The notes below the pieces were generated by a model that saw only the letters and a program-made list of their open reading frames with translations, made no database searches and was not told the DNA's origin. Below are positions 11,617-21,825 of a DNA stretch of 64,000 nt, piece after piece (position 1 is the first letter of the stretch; every line of letters starts with the position of its first letter). Position numbers and translations under genes: made by a program. The DNA comes from Hirundichthys speculiger (taxonomy: Eukaryota; Chordata; Actinopteri; Beloniformes; Exocoetidae): assembly GCA_018398805.1 (NCBI GenBank), contig JAGFBZ010002027.1, positions 629,605-693,604 on the forward strand, written 5' to 3'.

Positions 11617-13015
11617 TCAGAACTCAGTCTTCTTTCTTTTCTCCTCCTTGTGGAAGACTTCTCCATCAGGCTGCTCTCTCCACTTCAGGGTGACTCCACT
11701 CACTCCGTTCTCCTTCAGTCTGTCCTGGAGCTGAGACACACAGACAGCAGAGATTTTCAATCACAAACCTAAATCTGTGTGTTTATTGGACGTTAGTTGT
11801 TTCCAACAATTAAAACAATTCAAATTCCACATTTACCTGTTTCAGGAGCTCTGCTTTCACATCAGGGTGGTTCAGATCCACAGAGTCCTCCACCTTCAGC
11901 CTCATCTTCACCACCTGCTTCGTTTCTGGAGTGAAATGAGAAAGTAAAGTCAACATGCTTTTTTTAACTGAAAGCGTACATGTAAATTAATACGCATCTT
12001 TAAGTTTAGTATCGTTATTCTTATGTAATCCAGTTTTCTTCTAAAAACACTCACTGTGAAGGTTGTAGCAGATAAATGGTAATTTTGTGTCACAGGACAG
12101 AAACTTCCATTTTCCTGATCTCTGCACAGATGTAACACCACAGATGAATTTCCTTGACTTGACTGGATTTTCTACATCATCCCAGTTGTTGAAGAGGAAG
12201 CTGCTTCTGTCGGACCAGTAAAAATATGGATCTCTAAACAGACCCATCCAAGCCCAGCCATTAGGTATCACGTCCTGGACCCTCTGGTTCTGTGTGTGGT
12301 TCCTCACAGTAGCCAGGTCTATGAAGTTCTTTCTGCAGTAACTCTGAGCGCTGGACCAGTTCATCTTCTGATTCACAAAACCAAACTCAGGATCCAGCTG
12401 TGATCCTGCAGTTTCAGTGTTACAAGAGACGTATGAGGGTTGTTGAGTTCAAAATAATATTCTCTTTAAATTTACATATGTCTTTCCTGGTATTCTTACC
12501 TCTGTAACAGACAAACCGGAGGGGTACAGTGCAGGCAGAATCCCCCCATGAATGACGGTTTATAATGACCCCACAGAACTCAAAACTTGACACAAAGTTT
12601 GGTTCAGTACTGTACCAGCTCCTGTAATCAGCTCCGTTCCCATTAAACCCATCAGACCACCTCCAGTTGATTTTATTGTACAGACCAATCCAGACCTCAG
12701 AGCTGTGACCAGCAGATGAAACTGTGTTGATGAGTTGGTTCAGTTCTTCAGAGATTTCAACAGTAGCCAGGTCTGTGTATGTCTGTCTGCAGTAGGTCTG
12801 AGCTTCAGTCCAAGTCAAAGACTGATCAACAAAGTGGTAGTGACGGAGGAGGCAGCTGGAAAGGATGACACACTCTGGGAGAGAAACATTAATATTTTCC
12901 TTAAGGTAAAGAAGCACCAAACTAACAATTTCACACTATAATAATCACCGCCAGGCATTAACAAAGAAATCACTGACCTGAGAGAAGCAATAAAACCCAA
13001 CCAGATTCTCTCCAT
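11617..13015 (-). pseudogene. Two-domain C-type lectin, copy A, frameshifted signal exon
   Basis: Exons by homology and splice sites: 12978-13015 (signal), 12500-12874 (CTLD1), 12055-12405 (CTLD2), 11837-11925 and 11617-11730 (tail). Exons 2-5 are open, with the same lengths and phases as in copies C and D. CTLD1 has [15 protein letters not shown] and the EPN triplet; CTLD2 has [12 protein letters not shown] and [12 protein letters not shown] but no EPN-type triplet. Exon 1 is 38 bases instead of the 37 or 40 that keep frame in the other copies (one extra base in TTGGGTTTTATTGCTTCTC). The start codon is thus out of frame with CTLD1 under the usual splicing, and the total of 967 coding bases is not divisible by three. 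No nearby in-frame ATG replaces it. Either it is a young pseudogene, the assembly has an error, or an unseen alternative first exon is used. Confidence 0.85.
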
Positions 13016-13261
13016 CCTGAAGCTGCTCTGTGGACTGGAGGAAGACCTCTCTGTTCCTGGATTGTTTTTTAGAGCAAGAACTTTGTCTGTTGTTTTTCTA
13101 AATGCAAAAAGGTGTCCAAGGGCCCGATTATAGGAAATTGTTTGACTGCCCTTGCCAAGCAAATTTCTTTTTCCATCTAAGAAAATACACATGAATCCGC
13201 AAAGGGGCAACATTCTTGTTTCCACGTTGAAGCAAACCAAGAAGTGCAGTTCATCAAATAA
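13016..13261 (-). promoter_or_regulatory. Conserved 5' flank of the lectin copies (copy A example)
   Basis: On the minus strand the roughly 250 bases before the start of A are nearly the same as those before B (23641-23927), C (36605-36885) and D (41581-41852). Shared landmarks are TTTGATGAACTGCACTTCTT, a TTTGCTTGGCAAGGGCAGTC block and the CAGTCCACAGAGCAGCTTCA just before the ATG. B and D have ATAATAAAATCAGAGTCTC about 60 bases upstream of the start, the best candidate for a core promoter or 5' UTR. Conservation may only reflect recent duplication. Confidence 0.5.
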
Positions 13262-13274
13262 TCACTTGGATAAG

Positions 13275-13372
13275 CTGGAAAAGTTTAGTTTGATTTAATG
13301 TCAGACAGTAAGAAAAAATAAGATTCTGTGTCTTTTTATACAGTGTTATGTGAATTTGTGGTTTCAGCTGTA
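13275..13372. repeat. Terminal fragment of a Tc1-like element at the A/B junction
   Basis: The stretch matches 41362-41460, which is the right terminal repeat of the Tc1-like element upstream of copy D (shared words TTTAGTTTGATTTAATGTCA and GTGGTTTCAGCTGTAGTT). Only the terminus is present here. To its left the sequence switches abruptly to the inverted 5' flank of copy A. It marks the head-to-head duplication junction. Confidence 0.75.
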
Positions 13373-13534
13373 GTTTTGGAAAACAAAAACAATTTTGTGT
13401 TTTCTTTGTTGTTGTTTTTTTTATGTACGAGACTGTAAATGTTTAATTCTGGAGGCTGACTTTTTTAAATGCAGCTCAGTGGAGACTGACTCACTTTTGC
13501 AGTCATGATGTGATAGAAGTTATAGGAAGTTATG

Positions 13535-15627
13535 ATAGAATAGCTGAGGGCCATGACCTGAATTTTACTCCGGCAGATATTGATTACCTCGTTAACAATA
13601 CTGCCGATATGTTACATTCAGCCCTGGATGCAGTTGCTCCTCTGAGGTAGAGGGTTTCTTATCTTAGGAGCTCAGCTCCCTGGTATAATTCACATATTCG
13701 CATACTGAAGCAGAATGCACGTAAAATGGAAAGGAGGTGGTACTCCTGTAAATCTGCGGACTCCCATCGTGCCTGGAAAGATAGTTTAATAGTCTATAAA
13801 AGAGCCCTACGCAGAGCTAGAACATCTTATTATTCTTCGCTAATAGAAGAGAACAAACATAACCCACGTTTTCTGTTCAGCACTGTAGCCAGGCTGACAA
13901 AGAGTCACAACTCTGTTGGTCCATGCATTCCTGCTACTCTCAGTAGTGAAGACTTTATGAGCTTTTTTAGTGGGAAAGTAATCAAAATTAGAGATGAGAT
14001 TGGCCAGGCCCAACTGTCGACGGCTGTGAACGTCCCTTCAGCTTCGTTGATTTCTTCCGTTTTTGATTTGACTCTGGACTGTTTTTCTCCTGTGGGCCTC
14101 TCTGAGTTGACCTCAACTATTGGTAAAGCTAAACCATCTACATGCCTGTTGGATCCCATCCCAACTCGGCTGCTCAAAGATGTTATGTCCTCTATTGGTA
14201 TATCAATTTTGGATCAGATTAACCTATCTCTAAAATTAGGATATGTACCACAGGTTTTTAAAGTTGCAGTTATAAGATCTTTGTTCAAAAAACCATCTCT
14301 TGATCTGGACATCTTGGCAAACTATAGACCAATATCCAACCTTCCATTTATCTCTAAAATTCTGGAAAAAATAGTTGCTAGCCAGTTAGGAGAACACCTG
14401 CATAGAAATGATCTATTTGAGGTCTTTCAGTCAGGGTTTAGAACTCATCATAGCACAGAAACTGCGCTGATTAGAGTCTCCAACGACCTCCTCATGGCCT
14501 CAGACAATGGATTAGTTTCTGTCCTTGTTCTGCTGGACCTCAGTGCTGCTTTTGATACCGTTGATCACAGCCTTTTGCTGCATAGATTAGAGCACACTGT
14601 TGGAATTAAAGGGACAGCATTTGGCTGGTTTAAGTCATACCTATCTGACAGGTTCCAGTTCATCCATGTTAATGACATTTCTTCTACATGGACTAGGGTC
14701 TGCAATGGCGTCCCACAGGGTTCAGTTTTGGGACCAATCCTTTTCACTTTATACATGTTGCCCTTGGGAAAAATTATCCAGAGCCATGGCATAAACTTTC
14801 ATTGCTACGCTGATGATACGCAGCTGTACTTATCTATGAAACCAGTGGAAACAAAACCTTTGGCTAAACTTCAAGGGTGTCTTAATGACATTAAGTTCTG
14901 GATGTCCTCTAACGTTTTGCTTCTAAACTTGGATAAAACAGAGGTTATTGTCTTTGGTCCCAAACATATGAGGAATGGATTGACTGGGTTTACGCTGGCT
15001 TCCAGCACAGCTGTGAAAAACCTTGGAGTCATTTTTGATCAGGATATGTCATTTAAGCAGCGTATTAATCAGGTTTGCAAGACTGCCTTTTGTCATCTCC
15101 AAAATATTGCCAAGATTAGGAGCATCCTCTCCCAGGGTGATGCCGAAAAATTAATCCACGCGATTGTCAGTTATAGACTGGATTATTGCAATGTGTTGTT
15201 AGCAGAATGTCCAAAAAGCTCGGTGAATAGCCTTCAATTGATGCAGAATGTGGCAGTGAGGGTGCTGACAGGAATCCGTAAACGAGATAACATCTCTCCC
15301 GTGTTAGCCTCCCTCCATTGGCTTCCCGTGAAATTTCGAATTGAGTTTAAAATTCTGCTTCTCGCATATAAGGCCCTTAATGGCCTAGCTCTGTGCTATT
15401 TACAAGACTTGATAGCACGTTATGCTCCTAATAGAGCTCTCCGCTCTCAGAGTGCAGGATTACTCGTCGTTCCTAGAATATCCAAGAGTAGGTTTGGAGG
15501 ACAGACCTTCTGCTACCAGGCACCTTTTTTATGGAACCAGCTACCAGTTTGGGTTCAGGAGGCTGATACCATCTCCATCTTTAAAACTAAAATGAAAACA
15601 TTTTTGTTCAGTAAAGCCTACAGTTAG
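13535..15627 (+). pseudogene. LINE reverse transcriptase (one in-frame stop)
   Basis: A 633-codon open frame runs from an internal ATG at 13726 to 15627. Upstream the same frame continues as LINE coding sequence to about 13535 but is broken by TAG at 13648. Reverse-transcriptase blocks in order: NYRPISNLPFISKILEKIV (about residue 200), [40 protein letters not shown] and FHCYADDTQLY (YADD at residues 361-364 from 13726). A thumb and C-terminal part follow, with RILTG-like and LHWLPVKFRIEFKILLL words typical of the L2/CR1 group. The catalytic region is intact but the endonuclease is missing and the start is lost, so it cannot be autonomous. Confidence 0.85.
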
Positions 15628-15779
15628 TCTAAACTATATTGTTTAGGGGCTAATAGTTATAACTATAGTTGTAGTAGTAAGACTTGAGTAGCTTGTTTTA
15701 ATCACAGGTTTGTCATAGCTATGCTGCTATAGGCCTACGCTGCAGGGAGACACCAACATGATCTGCTGAGTGGTGTCTC

Positions 15780-16897
15780 TGTCACATTTGTGTGTGGACT
15801 GTATTTAGATTTTATCTATTTTTAACATGCAAGTTCAGTGGGGCCTCATGGACTGAGTGAGCTGATTAACTGACTCCAGAGGGACTGATTGACTGACTGG
15901 TTGCAGCTGAGGGCAATCAGAGAAGTGGCACTCAGGAGCATTTAAGGAGCTCGATACAGGAGAATGCGAGAAGCCAGTGGAAGTGAGTGTGCCCTGCAGT
16001 GAGGCTGCGCAGGACCTGGAACGGTGAGCAGCCAGAAATGTGTGGGACTGCACCAGCGCTGTGGCAGTGGAGATGCTGAGGATATCTTGCAGACAGTTTG
16101 GAGACAGGAGCCGGCGGTGGCGCAGGGATCGGCACTGGAGACTGTACAACGCCTGCTAAGTATTCCCTGAAGGGACGTATGTCGGCCTGAGGACCAAGTG
16201 TAACATTTGGGCTGTCTTACTCTGTTTGAGCTGACTGCTCCTACCTTTTCTCCAGCAGCTATTGAGGTTGACCAAGGGACAGCAGAGACTGTGGATACGG
16301 GACGCCTGTGGGGATAAGGGCCGAGACCCTGCAATGCTGTGGTGGCAAGAGTAGAAGGCAGCTTGGAGGAGCAATGCCTGGTCGCTGTGGGAACCCCTTG
16401 CAGGCGTGATGTCACTACGAGGGACTCCACGTATATACTTTTTTTTACTGGTCGGAGGTGGACCCGACCAGTATTGTTTGTTTTTTTCTTTTCCTTTTTG
16501 TTGTTTGTTTGTCATTGTTTTAAGCTGCCGCCTGGATTTCGGCCGCCACAGGTGGGTGGCAGCTCTAAAGACTTTTACCAGCAGTGACATCCTCTCCCTG
16601 TAGTGTGGGTTTTCTTAACAGGTTTTAGTACTGCATGTTGTGTGTATTTGGTTTGGTGTGCATTCCTTTTTTTATCGCATGTCCAGTTTGCAGCGTGTTG
16701 TGGTTTTAAGGGAGGGGTTGTGTACAGTGCAGGAGGTGTTGGGGGGAAGAGCCAGTGCCCCGGTGGTGCCTATCAAGATCTGCTGTAGTCCTTGTGGCCT
16801 TATGAATTTAATAAAGTGTTAAACCTTTCATAAGTATCTCTGCGTTGTCTATTGCCCGGGAGGATCTCGAACTGTCGGGTTTTTGCCCGGCGTGACA
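15780..16897 (+). repeat. 5' LTR of the Ty3/Gypsy element
   Basis: Starts TGTCACATTTG and ends GGCGTGACA (TG...CA ends). A TATATA box is at 16432-16437, preceded by TGATGTCA at 16407-16414, which in the 3' LTR is the perfect CRE-type palindrome TGACGTCA. AATAAA at 16810-16815 is the likely polyadenylation signal. The putative primer-binding region starts just after the LTR (TTTTTGGCGTTGTCGGCAGG); the priming tRNA was not identified. Confidence 0.9.
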
Positions 16898-16940
16898 TTT
16901 TTGGCGTTGTCGGCAGGATCCGGCATGGACGGCGTGGTAG

Positions 16941-17888
16941 ATGAGCCACAGGGGGACAGGGGTGGTGGTAATATCCAGCTGGTGCCCTGGCTGTTGGGGG
17001 GCCCCGTGGGTGCCCAAGTTTGGGGAGCAGAAGAGCCCGGAGCAGTTCTCTGACTGGCGTGCTCAGATAGAGGTTTTCCTAAGGGCTCAGAGTTTAAGTG
17101 TAGCTCAACAAGTAGACTTTGTGTTGAGCACCTTGCAGGGTGAGGCAAGGCGGGAGATCTTGTTATTGCCCGTTAATGGGAGCGATACTCCCAATAAGAT
17201 ATTCCAGGCCTTGGAAACCCTCTACGGAGACCAGGCATCCAAGGTTCAGCTTAGAGCACAGTTTTTTACGTGCAAACAGCTACCTGGGGAGGGGGTGGGG
17301 ACGTTCATTCTGCAGTTGCGCGAGTGCCTTGCCCGGTGGCAAGTTAAGGAGCCCGCGTCAGACGATGCCACCGAGGAGATGTTGCGATCTCAGTTGGTGG
17401 CTGGGCTGGCCCCAGGGCCAGTGCGGATGGAGCTTCAGAAGTTGGTGAGGCGAAGCCCCACTCTCAAGTTTGCTGATCTGAGTGTTGAGGCTAGGGTAGT
17501 TGAGCGAGAGCTGCAGCGTGTGGAGGAGGTAGACACCCAGAGAGTTTGTGTTCCTGCTCCTGCAGGTGCTCCCATGCTGACGCCATCTGTAGCAGAGTGG
17601 CGGGAATCTTTGAAGGCAGAAGTTTTGATGGACATGAGACAGCATCTCTCTTCCCTCAAGAATGACATCTTGGGGGAGATGCGTGAGCAATTCTCAGGTC
17701 TACTCCCCCGATCTTTGGGGGCTTCTGCAGCGGCTGACTGGCCTCGTAAGGAGGAACCATCAGGGCGGCGGCGTGAGCGGGCACTGCGTTGGGATGATCT
17801 GGGGAGACCGATTTGTTTGCGGTGTGGACGTGCCGGTCACATGAAGCGGGACTGTCCCTCTGGGTCAACCCCGCCACAGGATTTTTGA
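16941..17888 (+). CDS. gag: Ty3/Gypsy gag
   Basis: 315-codon frame encoding a Gag-like structural protein. The capsid-type region includes FSDWRAQIEVFLRAQSLS (about residues 38-55) and LETLYGDQASKVQLRAQFFT. A C-terminal CCHC zinc knuckle, CLRCGRAGHMKRDC (CX2CX4HX4C), begins near residue 292. The first ATG of this frame is at 16941, but an ATG at 16925 in another frame gives a plausible start that ends after about 40 codons, so a small frameshift in the G-rich run near 17000-17010 may have altered the N-terminus. The frame ends at TGA 17886-17888, overlapping pol. Confidence 0.85.
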   Translation: MSHRGTGVVVISSWCPGCWGAPWVPKFGEQKSPEQFSDWRAQIEVFLRAQSLSVAQQVDFVLSTLQGEARREILLLPVNGSDTPNKIFQALETLYGDQASKVQLRAQFFTCKQLPGEGVGTFILQLRECLARWQVKEPASDDATEEMLRSQLVAGLAPGPVRMELQKLVRRSPTLKFADLSVEARVVERELQRVEEVDTQRVCVPAPAGAPMLTPSVAEWRESLKAEVLMDMRQHLSSLKNDILGEMREQFSGLLPRSLGASAAADWPRKEEPSGRRRERALRWDDLGRPICLRCGRAGHMKRDCPSGSTPPQDF

Positions 17889-20800
17889 CCGCCTCAGCCA
17901 CTGTGGGGCAAGTGGCTGGGGCAGGGGCACAAATGGAGATTTCCCTCAAGCCCGCTTTAATTGGCCAATGTCCAGAAGTCGAGGTGAGGGTGCAGGGCCG
18001 TGCAGTCCCGTGTATCCTGGACACTGGTTCACAGGTGACCTTGTTCAGCCAGTCTTTGTTCCAGCGGCATGTGAAGCAGCAGCAGGTTCATGGGGCTGCA
18101 GAGATTCCTTGGCTGTCTTTGAGGGCAGCCAATGGGCTTAAATTGCCGTATGTGGGCTATGCCTTAGTGGATTTTAGGATAGGTGGTGTGGTGGTGCCTG
18201 AGAGGGGTGTGATTATCGTTGAGGACCAGAGTGGTCCATTAGACCATGGGATACTGGGGATGAATGTCATCAGCCATTGTTGGGAGGCGTTGTTCCAGAG
18301 TGAGCGTACCGGGCTAGCGGCTTTTAAATCCACTCTGTCCCATGTGGAGGAGAAAGCGTGGGATCAAGCTTTCAGAGTGTGCCGTCGTGTCCAGGTTGCA
18401 AGGCCTCCCGAGGATTTTCAGGGGACTGCCCGATTACTGCCCCAGGAGAGGGTGGTTTTGGCCCCTCAGGCAGAAACCATAATATGGGCCTGGGTTCCCC
18501 AGGCAGCAGGGCGGTCTGGCTGCTGCCTGGTGGAGGACTTGGGGGATAGCACCAGTGAATGGAGGGTTGGGAGAGCAGTAGTGCATATGCAGGCAGGGAA
18601 GTTGCCTTTGCGGGTCTGTAACCCCCACTCGTACTCGGTGGAACTACCAGTACGTAGGTCTCTGGCCAGGGTGTCACGGCTTGACCCCTCAGAGATACAT
18701 GGCCAGAGGGAGCTGGTGTTGCGGCCTACTAAGGACAATGAGGTGGAGGTGGACATCCGCTCTGTGGAAGTTCCCTCCAGTGGGGACCACCCTGCACTTT
18801 CCCTCCGGGGTGATGGGCTGAGTAGAGCAGAACAGGACAGGTTGACTACCCTGTTGCGGAGATGGACCCATGTGTTTGCATCTCACGAGGAGGATTATGG
18901 GTGCACCAGTGCAGTGTTGCACTCGATACCAACAGGTAATGCTCCTCCAGTGAGGGAGCGGTACCGTCCCGTTCCGCCCAGCCTCTACCCGGAGTTGCGG
19001 ACGTTGTTAAAAGGAATGTTGGCTAGTGGTGTGGTGACGGAGAGCTCAAGTCCTTGGGCTGCCCCGGTTGTGTTAGTCCGGAAAAAGGATGGCTCATGGC
19101 GATTTTGTGTTGACTACCGTAAGCTTAATGCCGTCACCCACAAGGATGCATTCCCGCTACCCCGGATAGAGGAGTCGTTGACAGGGTTGGCGCAGTCCAG
19201 GTGGTATTCGACACTCGATCTGGCCAGTGGGTATTGGCAGGTCGAGGTTGATCCCCGGGACAAGGAGAAGACCGCCTTTGCGACACCCATGGGCCTGTAC
19301 CAGTGGGAGCGCATGCCCTTTGGGCTCTGTAACGCTCCCGCTACCTTCCAGTGTTTGATGCAGCGGTGTTTGGGTGAGCAGGTTAGCGACTTCCTGTTGA
19401 TATACCTGGATGACATCATTGTGTTTTCGGCTGACTTTGAAACTCATTTGAAACATCTTGAGCAGGTCTTTGTGAGGCTGGAACATCATGGGCTGAAGCT
19501 ACATCCGCAAAAGTGCAAGCTGTTTCAACAGGAAGTGCGTTACCTCGGCCACATTGTCAGGCAGCAGGGTGTTTCAGTGGACCCAGAAAAAACTGCAGCG
19601 GTACGGGAGTGGGAGGTGCCGACTACGGTCCGGGAGGTTCGCTCTTTTCTCGGGTTTGCGGGGTATTACCGGCGGTTTGTCCCCGGATTTTCTAAGATCG
19701 CGGGGCCTTTGAACAACCTGTTAAGAGGGTCAAAGGGGGCCAAGATGGCCAAGATCACCTGGACTGACGATTGCCAGGCCGCTTTTGAGAGGCTAAAAGA
19801 AGCACTCTTGAAGGCTCCGATTCTGGCGTACGCTGATTTCCAAGCCCCATTCCGCCTCTACATTGATGCCAGCTTGCAAGGGTTGGGTGCTGTGCTGGCC
19901 CAGGTGCAGGAGGGGCCGGAGAGGGTAATCGCATATGCCAGTCGTAGTCTCCATCCAGCAGAACGGAACGATCAGAACTACAGCTCGTTCAAGCTAGAGT
20001 TGCTTGCCTTGAAGTGGGCTGTAACGGAGAAGTTTAAGGACTACCTCTGGGGGGCGTCATTCATTGTGTACACCGATAACCGACCCCTGACCCATTTGCA
20101 GACCGCCACTTTGGGTGCAACAGAGCAGAGATGGGTGGCTCAGCTGGCAAACTATACGTTTGAGTTGCGTCACAGACCTGGCTCTGCCAACCAGAATGCA
20201 GATGCCCTTTCGAGGTTGCCTGTAGTGGCTGAGAGCAATGCTGTTGAGGGTTTAAGTGAGGACTGGGAAGGTTCCCAGAAGGCTGACCCAGACCTAGCGT
20301 GGCTGAAACAGTGGAAGGAGCAGGGTAAGTCCCTCCCACAACTGGTCCTGACAGATCTGACCCCCAGTGGCCGGAGGCTGGCGAGAGAATGGGACCGATT
20401 GGGCCTATGGGACGGCCTCTTGGTCCGGGAGAGCAAAGACCCATTCACAGGACAGGTGCTCCGCCCAGTGGTGGTGCCTAGCAGGGGACGCCGGGAGGTG
20501 TGGATGGCCTACCACCAGGCGTTTGGGCATGCCCGAGGGCAACGCGTGGTGCAGGTTTTGAGGCCCCGGGTGTTTTGGGTTGGTATGACCGAGGACTCGC
20601 AGCGCTGGGCTGGTGAGTGTCAACAATGTATCTTGGGGAGAGCAGGCCCAGAGATTTGGGCTCCATTGCGGCCTGTGATAAGTCACTATCCGTTTGAAAT
20701 CTTGGCTCTTGATTACCTCTCTCTGGGTCGGGTTGGGGATGCTCATCCGTACATACTGGTGATGACTGATCTGTTTTCCAGGTATGCAGTGGCAGTTCCA

Positions 20801-21775
20801 ACAAGGGACCAATCTGCCACAACCACGGTGAAGGCACTCTGGAAGCATGTCTTCCAGGTGTTTGGGTGTCCGGAACGGATCCTGACTGATCGTGGGGGTG
20901 CCTTTGAGTCGGAGATCATGGAGCAGCTCTGCTGTATGTATGGGTGTGTAAAGAGTCGGACAACTCCATACCACCCTCAGGGCAACGGGGCCTGCGAACG
21001 GTTTAACCAGACCCTGTTAGGGTTACTGAATACATTGGACCAGGAGGGGCAGGCCCGGTGGGCTGAGCGGTTGCCGTACTTGTTGCAGGCATATAACAAC
21101 ACTCCACACAGTTCCACTGGCCTTGCACCCCACTTTGTGTTGTTTGGCAGGTATGCACGGTTGCCCATCGATGTGGCTCTTGGTGTGGCCCCCCCTCGGG
21201 AGCGGGTCCCACTGGACCGATGGGTGCAGCACCATCAAGAGCAGCTGACTGCAGCGTACGATCAGGTGTTGCGGTACAGTGGGCGAGGCCAGGGGTGGGA
21301 CCAGCGCCGGTACAATGCAAAGGCCCGGGCCCTCCCCCTGGTGCCTGGGGAACGGGTCCTCTGTCGGAATTTCCGAAGGAGGGCTCGGGGGCAGCTGGCA
21401 CCATTTTGGGTCCCGGAGCCATATGTTGTGGTGTCCAGGCTAGGCTCAGAACAGCTGGTGTATATTGTGCATCCTGAGGGTAAGTCTGGGCCAACTAGAA
21501 CTGTTCATCGGAATAATTTGCGCCCTTGCCCAGGTGTGTGGGCCCCAAGAGATGCTGTGGAGCAGGGGCAGCCAAGGGAGCTGTCAAGGGTTGGGGGGCA
21601 CGTCTGGCCGGCAGATCTCCTCCAGAGCGGGGACCCCGGGGATCCTCCTCAGCCGGGCATAGTTGGTGGGGAACCGAATGCCCCTGAGGTAGAAGGGGTG
21701 GGCCTGGCAAGGGCAAGAGAGGTGGAGCCAGAGCCTAGCGCTCCCAGAGGGGTAACCTGGGGATCCCCCCAGTAA
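17813..21775 (+). CDS. pol: Ty3/Gypsy pol: protease, RT, RNase H, integrase
   Basis: An unbroken 1,320-codon frame in the -1 frame relative to gag, presumably made as a Gag-Pol fusion, so 17813 is only the first possible start of the open frame. Seen in order (residues counted from 17813): aspartic protease CILDTGSQVTLFS with catalytic D70; reverse transcriptase with WRFCVDYRKLNAVT, FGLCNAPATFQ and YLDD at 531-534; RNase H with YIDASLQGLG (D685) and YTDNRPL (D755); integrase with an HX3HX~30CX2C zinc finger (HQAFGH...CQQC); and DD35E catalytic residues D967, D1026, E1062 in ALDYLS, LTDRGGAFES and GACERFNQ. A GPY/F-like module follows (PFWVPEPYVV, VHRNNLRP). No chromodomain or env. All catalytic residues are present, so the element could be active. 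Confidence 0.95.
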   Translation: MFAVWTCRSHEAGLSLWVNPATGFLTASATVGQVAGAGAQMEISLKPALIGQCPEVEVRVQGRAVPCILDTGSQVTLFSQSLFQRHVKQQQVHGAAEIPWLSLRAANGLKLPYVGYALVDFRIGGVVVPERGVIIVEDQSGPLDHGILGMNVISHCWEALFQSERTGLAAFKSTLSHVEEKAWDQAFRVCRRVQVARPPEDFQGTARLLPQERVVLAPQAETIIWAWVPQAAGRSGCCLVEDLGDSTSEWRVGRAVVHMQAGKLPLRVCNPHSYSVELPVRRSLARVSRLDPSEIHGQRELVLRPTKDNEVEVDIRSVEVPSSGDHPALSLRGDGLSRAEQDRLTTLLRRWTHVFASHEEDYGCTSAVLHSIPTGNAPPVRERYRPVPPSLYPELRTLLKGMLASGVVTESSSPWAAPVVLVRKKDGSWRFCVDYRKLNAVTHKDAFPLPRIEESLTGLAQSRWYSTLDLASGYWQVEVDPRDKEKTAFATPMGLYQWERMPFGLCNAPATFQCLMQRCLGEQVSDFLLIYLDDIIVFSADFETHLKHLEQVFVRLEHHGLKLHPQKCKLFQQEVRYLGHIVRQQGVSVDPEKTAAVREWEVPTTVREVRSFLGFAGYYRRFVPGFSKIAGPLNNLLRGSKGAKMAKITWTDDCQAAFERLKEALLKAPILAYADFQAPFRLYIDASLQGLGAVLAQVQEGPERVIAYASRSLHPAERNDQNYSSFKLELLALKWAVTEKFKDYLWGASFIVYTDNRPLTHLQTATLGATEQRWVAQLANYTFELRHRPGSANQNADALSRLPVVAESNAVEGLSEDWEGSQKADPDLAWLKQWKEQGKSLPQLVLTDLTPSGRRLAREWDRLGLWDGLLVRESKDPFTGQVLRPVVVPSRGRREVWMAYHQAFGHARGQRVVQVLRPRVFWVGMTEDSQRWAGECQQCILGRAGPEIWAPLRPVISHYPFEILALDYLSLGRVGDAHPYILVMTDLFSRYAVAVPTRDQSATTTVKALWKHVFQVFGCPERILTDRGGAFESEIMEQLCCMYGCVKSRTTPYHPQGNGACERFNQTLLGLLNTLDQEGQARWAERLPYLLQAYNNTPHSSTGLAPHFVLFGRYARLPIDVALGVAPPRERVPLDRWVQHHQEQLTAAYDQVLRYSGRGQGWDQRRYNAKARALPLVPGERVLCRNFRRRARGQLAPFWVPEPYVVVSRLGSEQLVYIVHPEGKSGPTRTVHRNNLRPCPGVWAPRDAVEQGQPRELSRVGGHVWPADLLQSGDPGDPPQPGIVGGEPNAPEVEGVGLARAREVEPEPSAPRGVTWGSPQ

Positions 21776-21811
21776 GGTATGGGCACTAGCATGGTCGGGA
21801 CGACCATTGTT

Positions 21812-21825
21812 AAAGGGGGGGGAAA
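21812..21825 (+). promoter_or_regulatory. Polypurine tract of the Ty3/Gypsy element
   Basis: AAAGGGGGGGGAAA lies immediately before the TG that opens the 3' LTR, the position where plus-strand DNA synthesis is primed in LTR retrotransposons. Confidence 0.9.

Noticed and set aside
18358..21716. Many minus-strand and shifted frames inside pol
   Set aside because: GC-rich pol sequence opens other frames; none has a domain.
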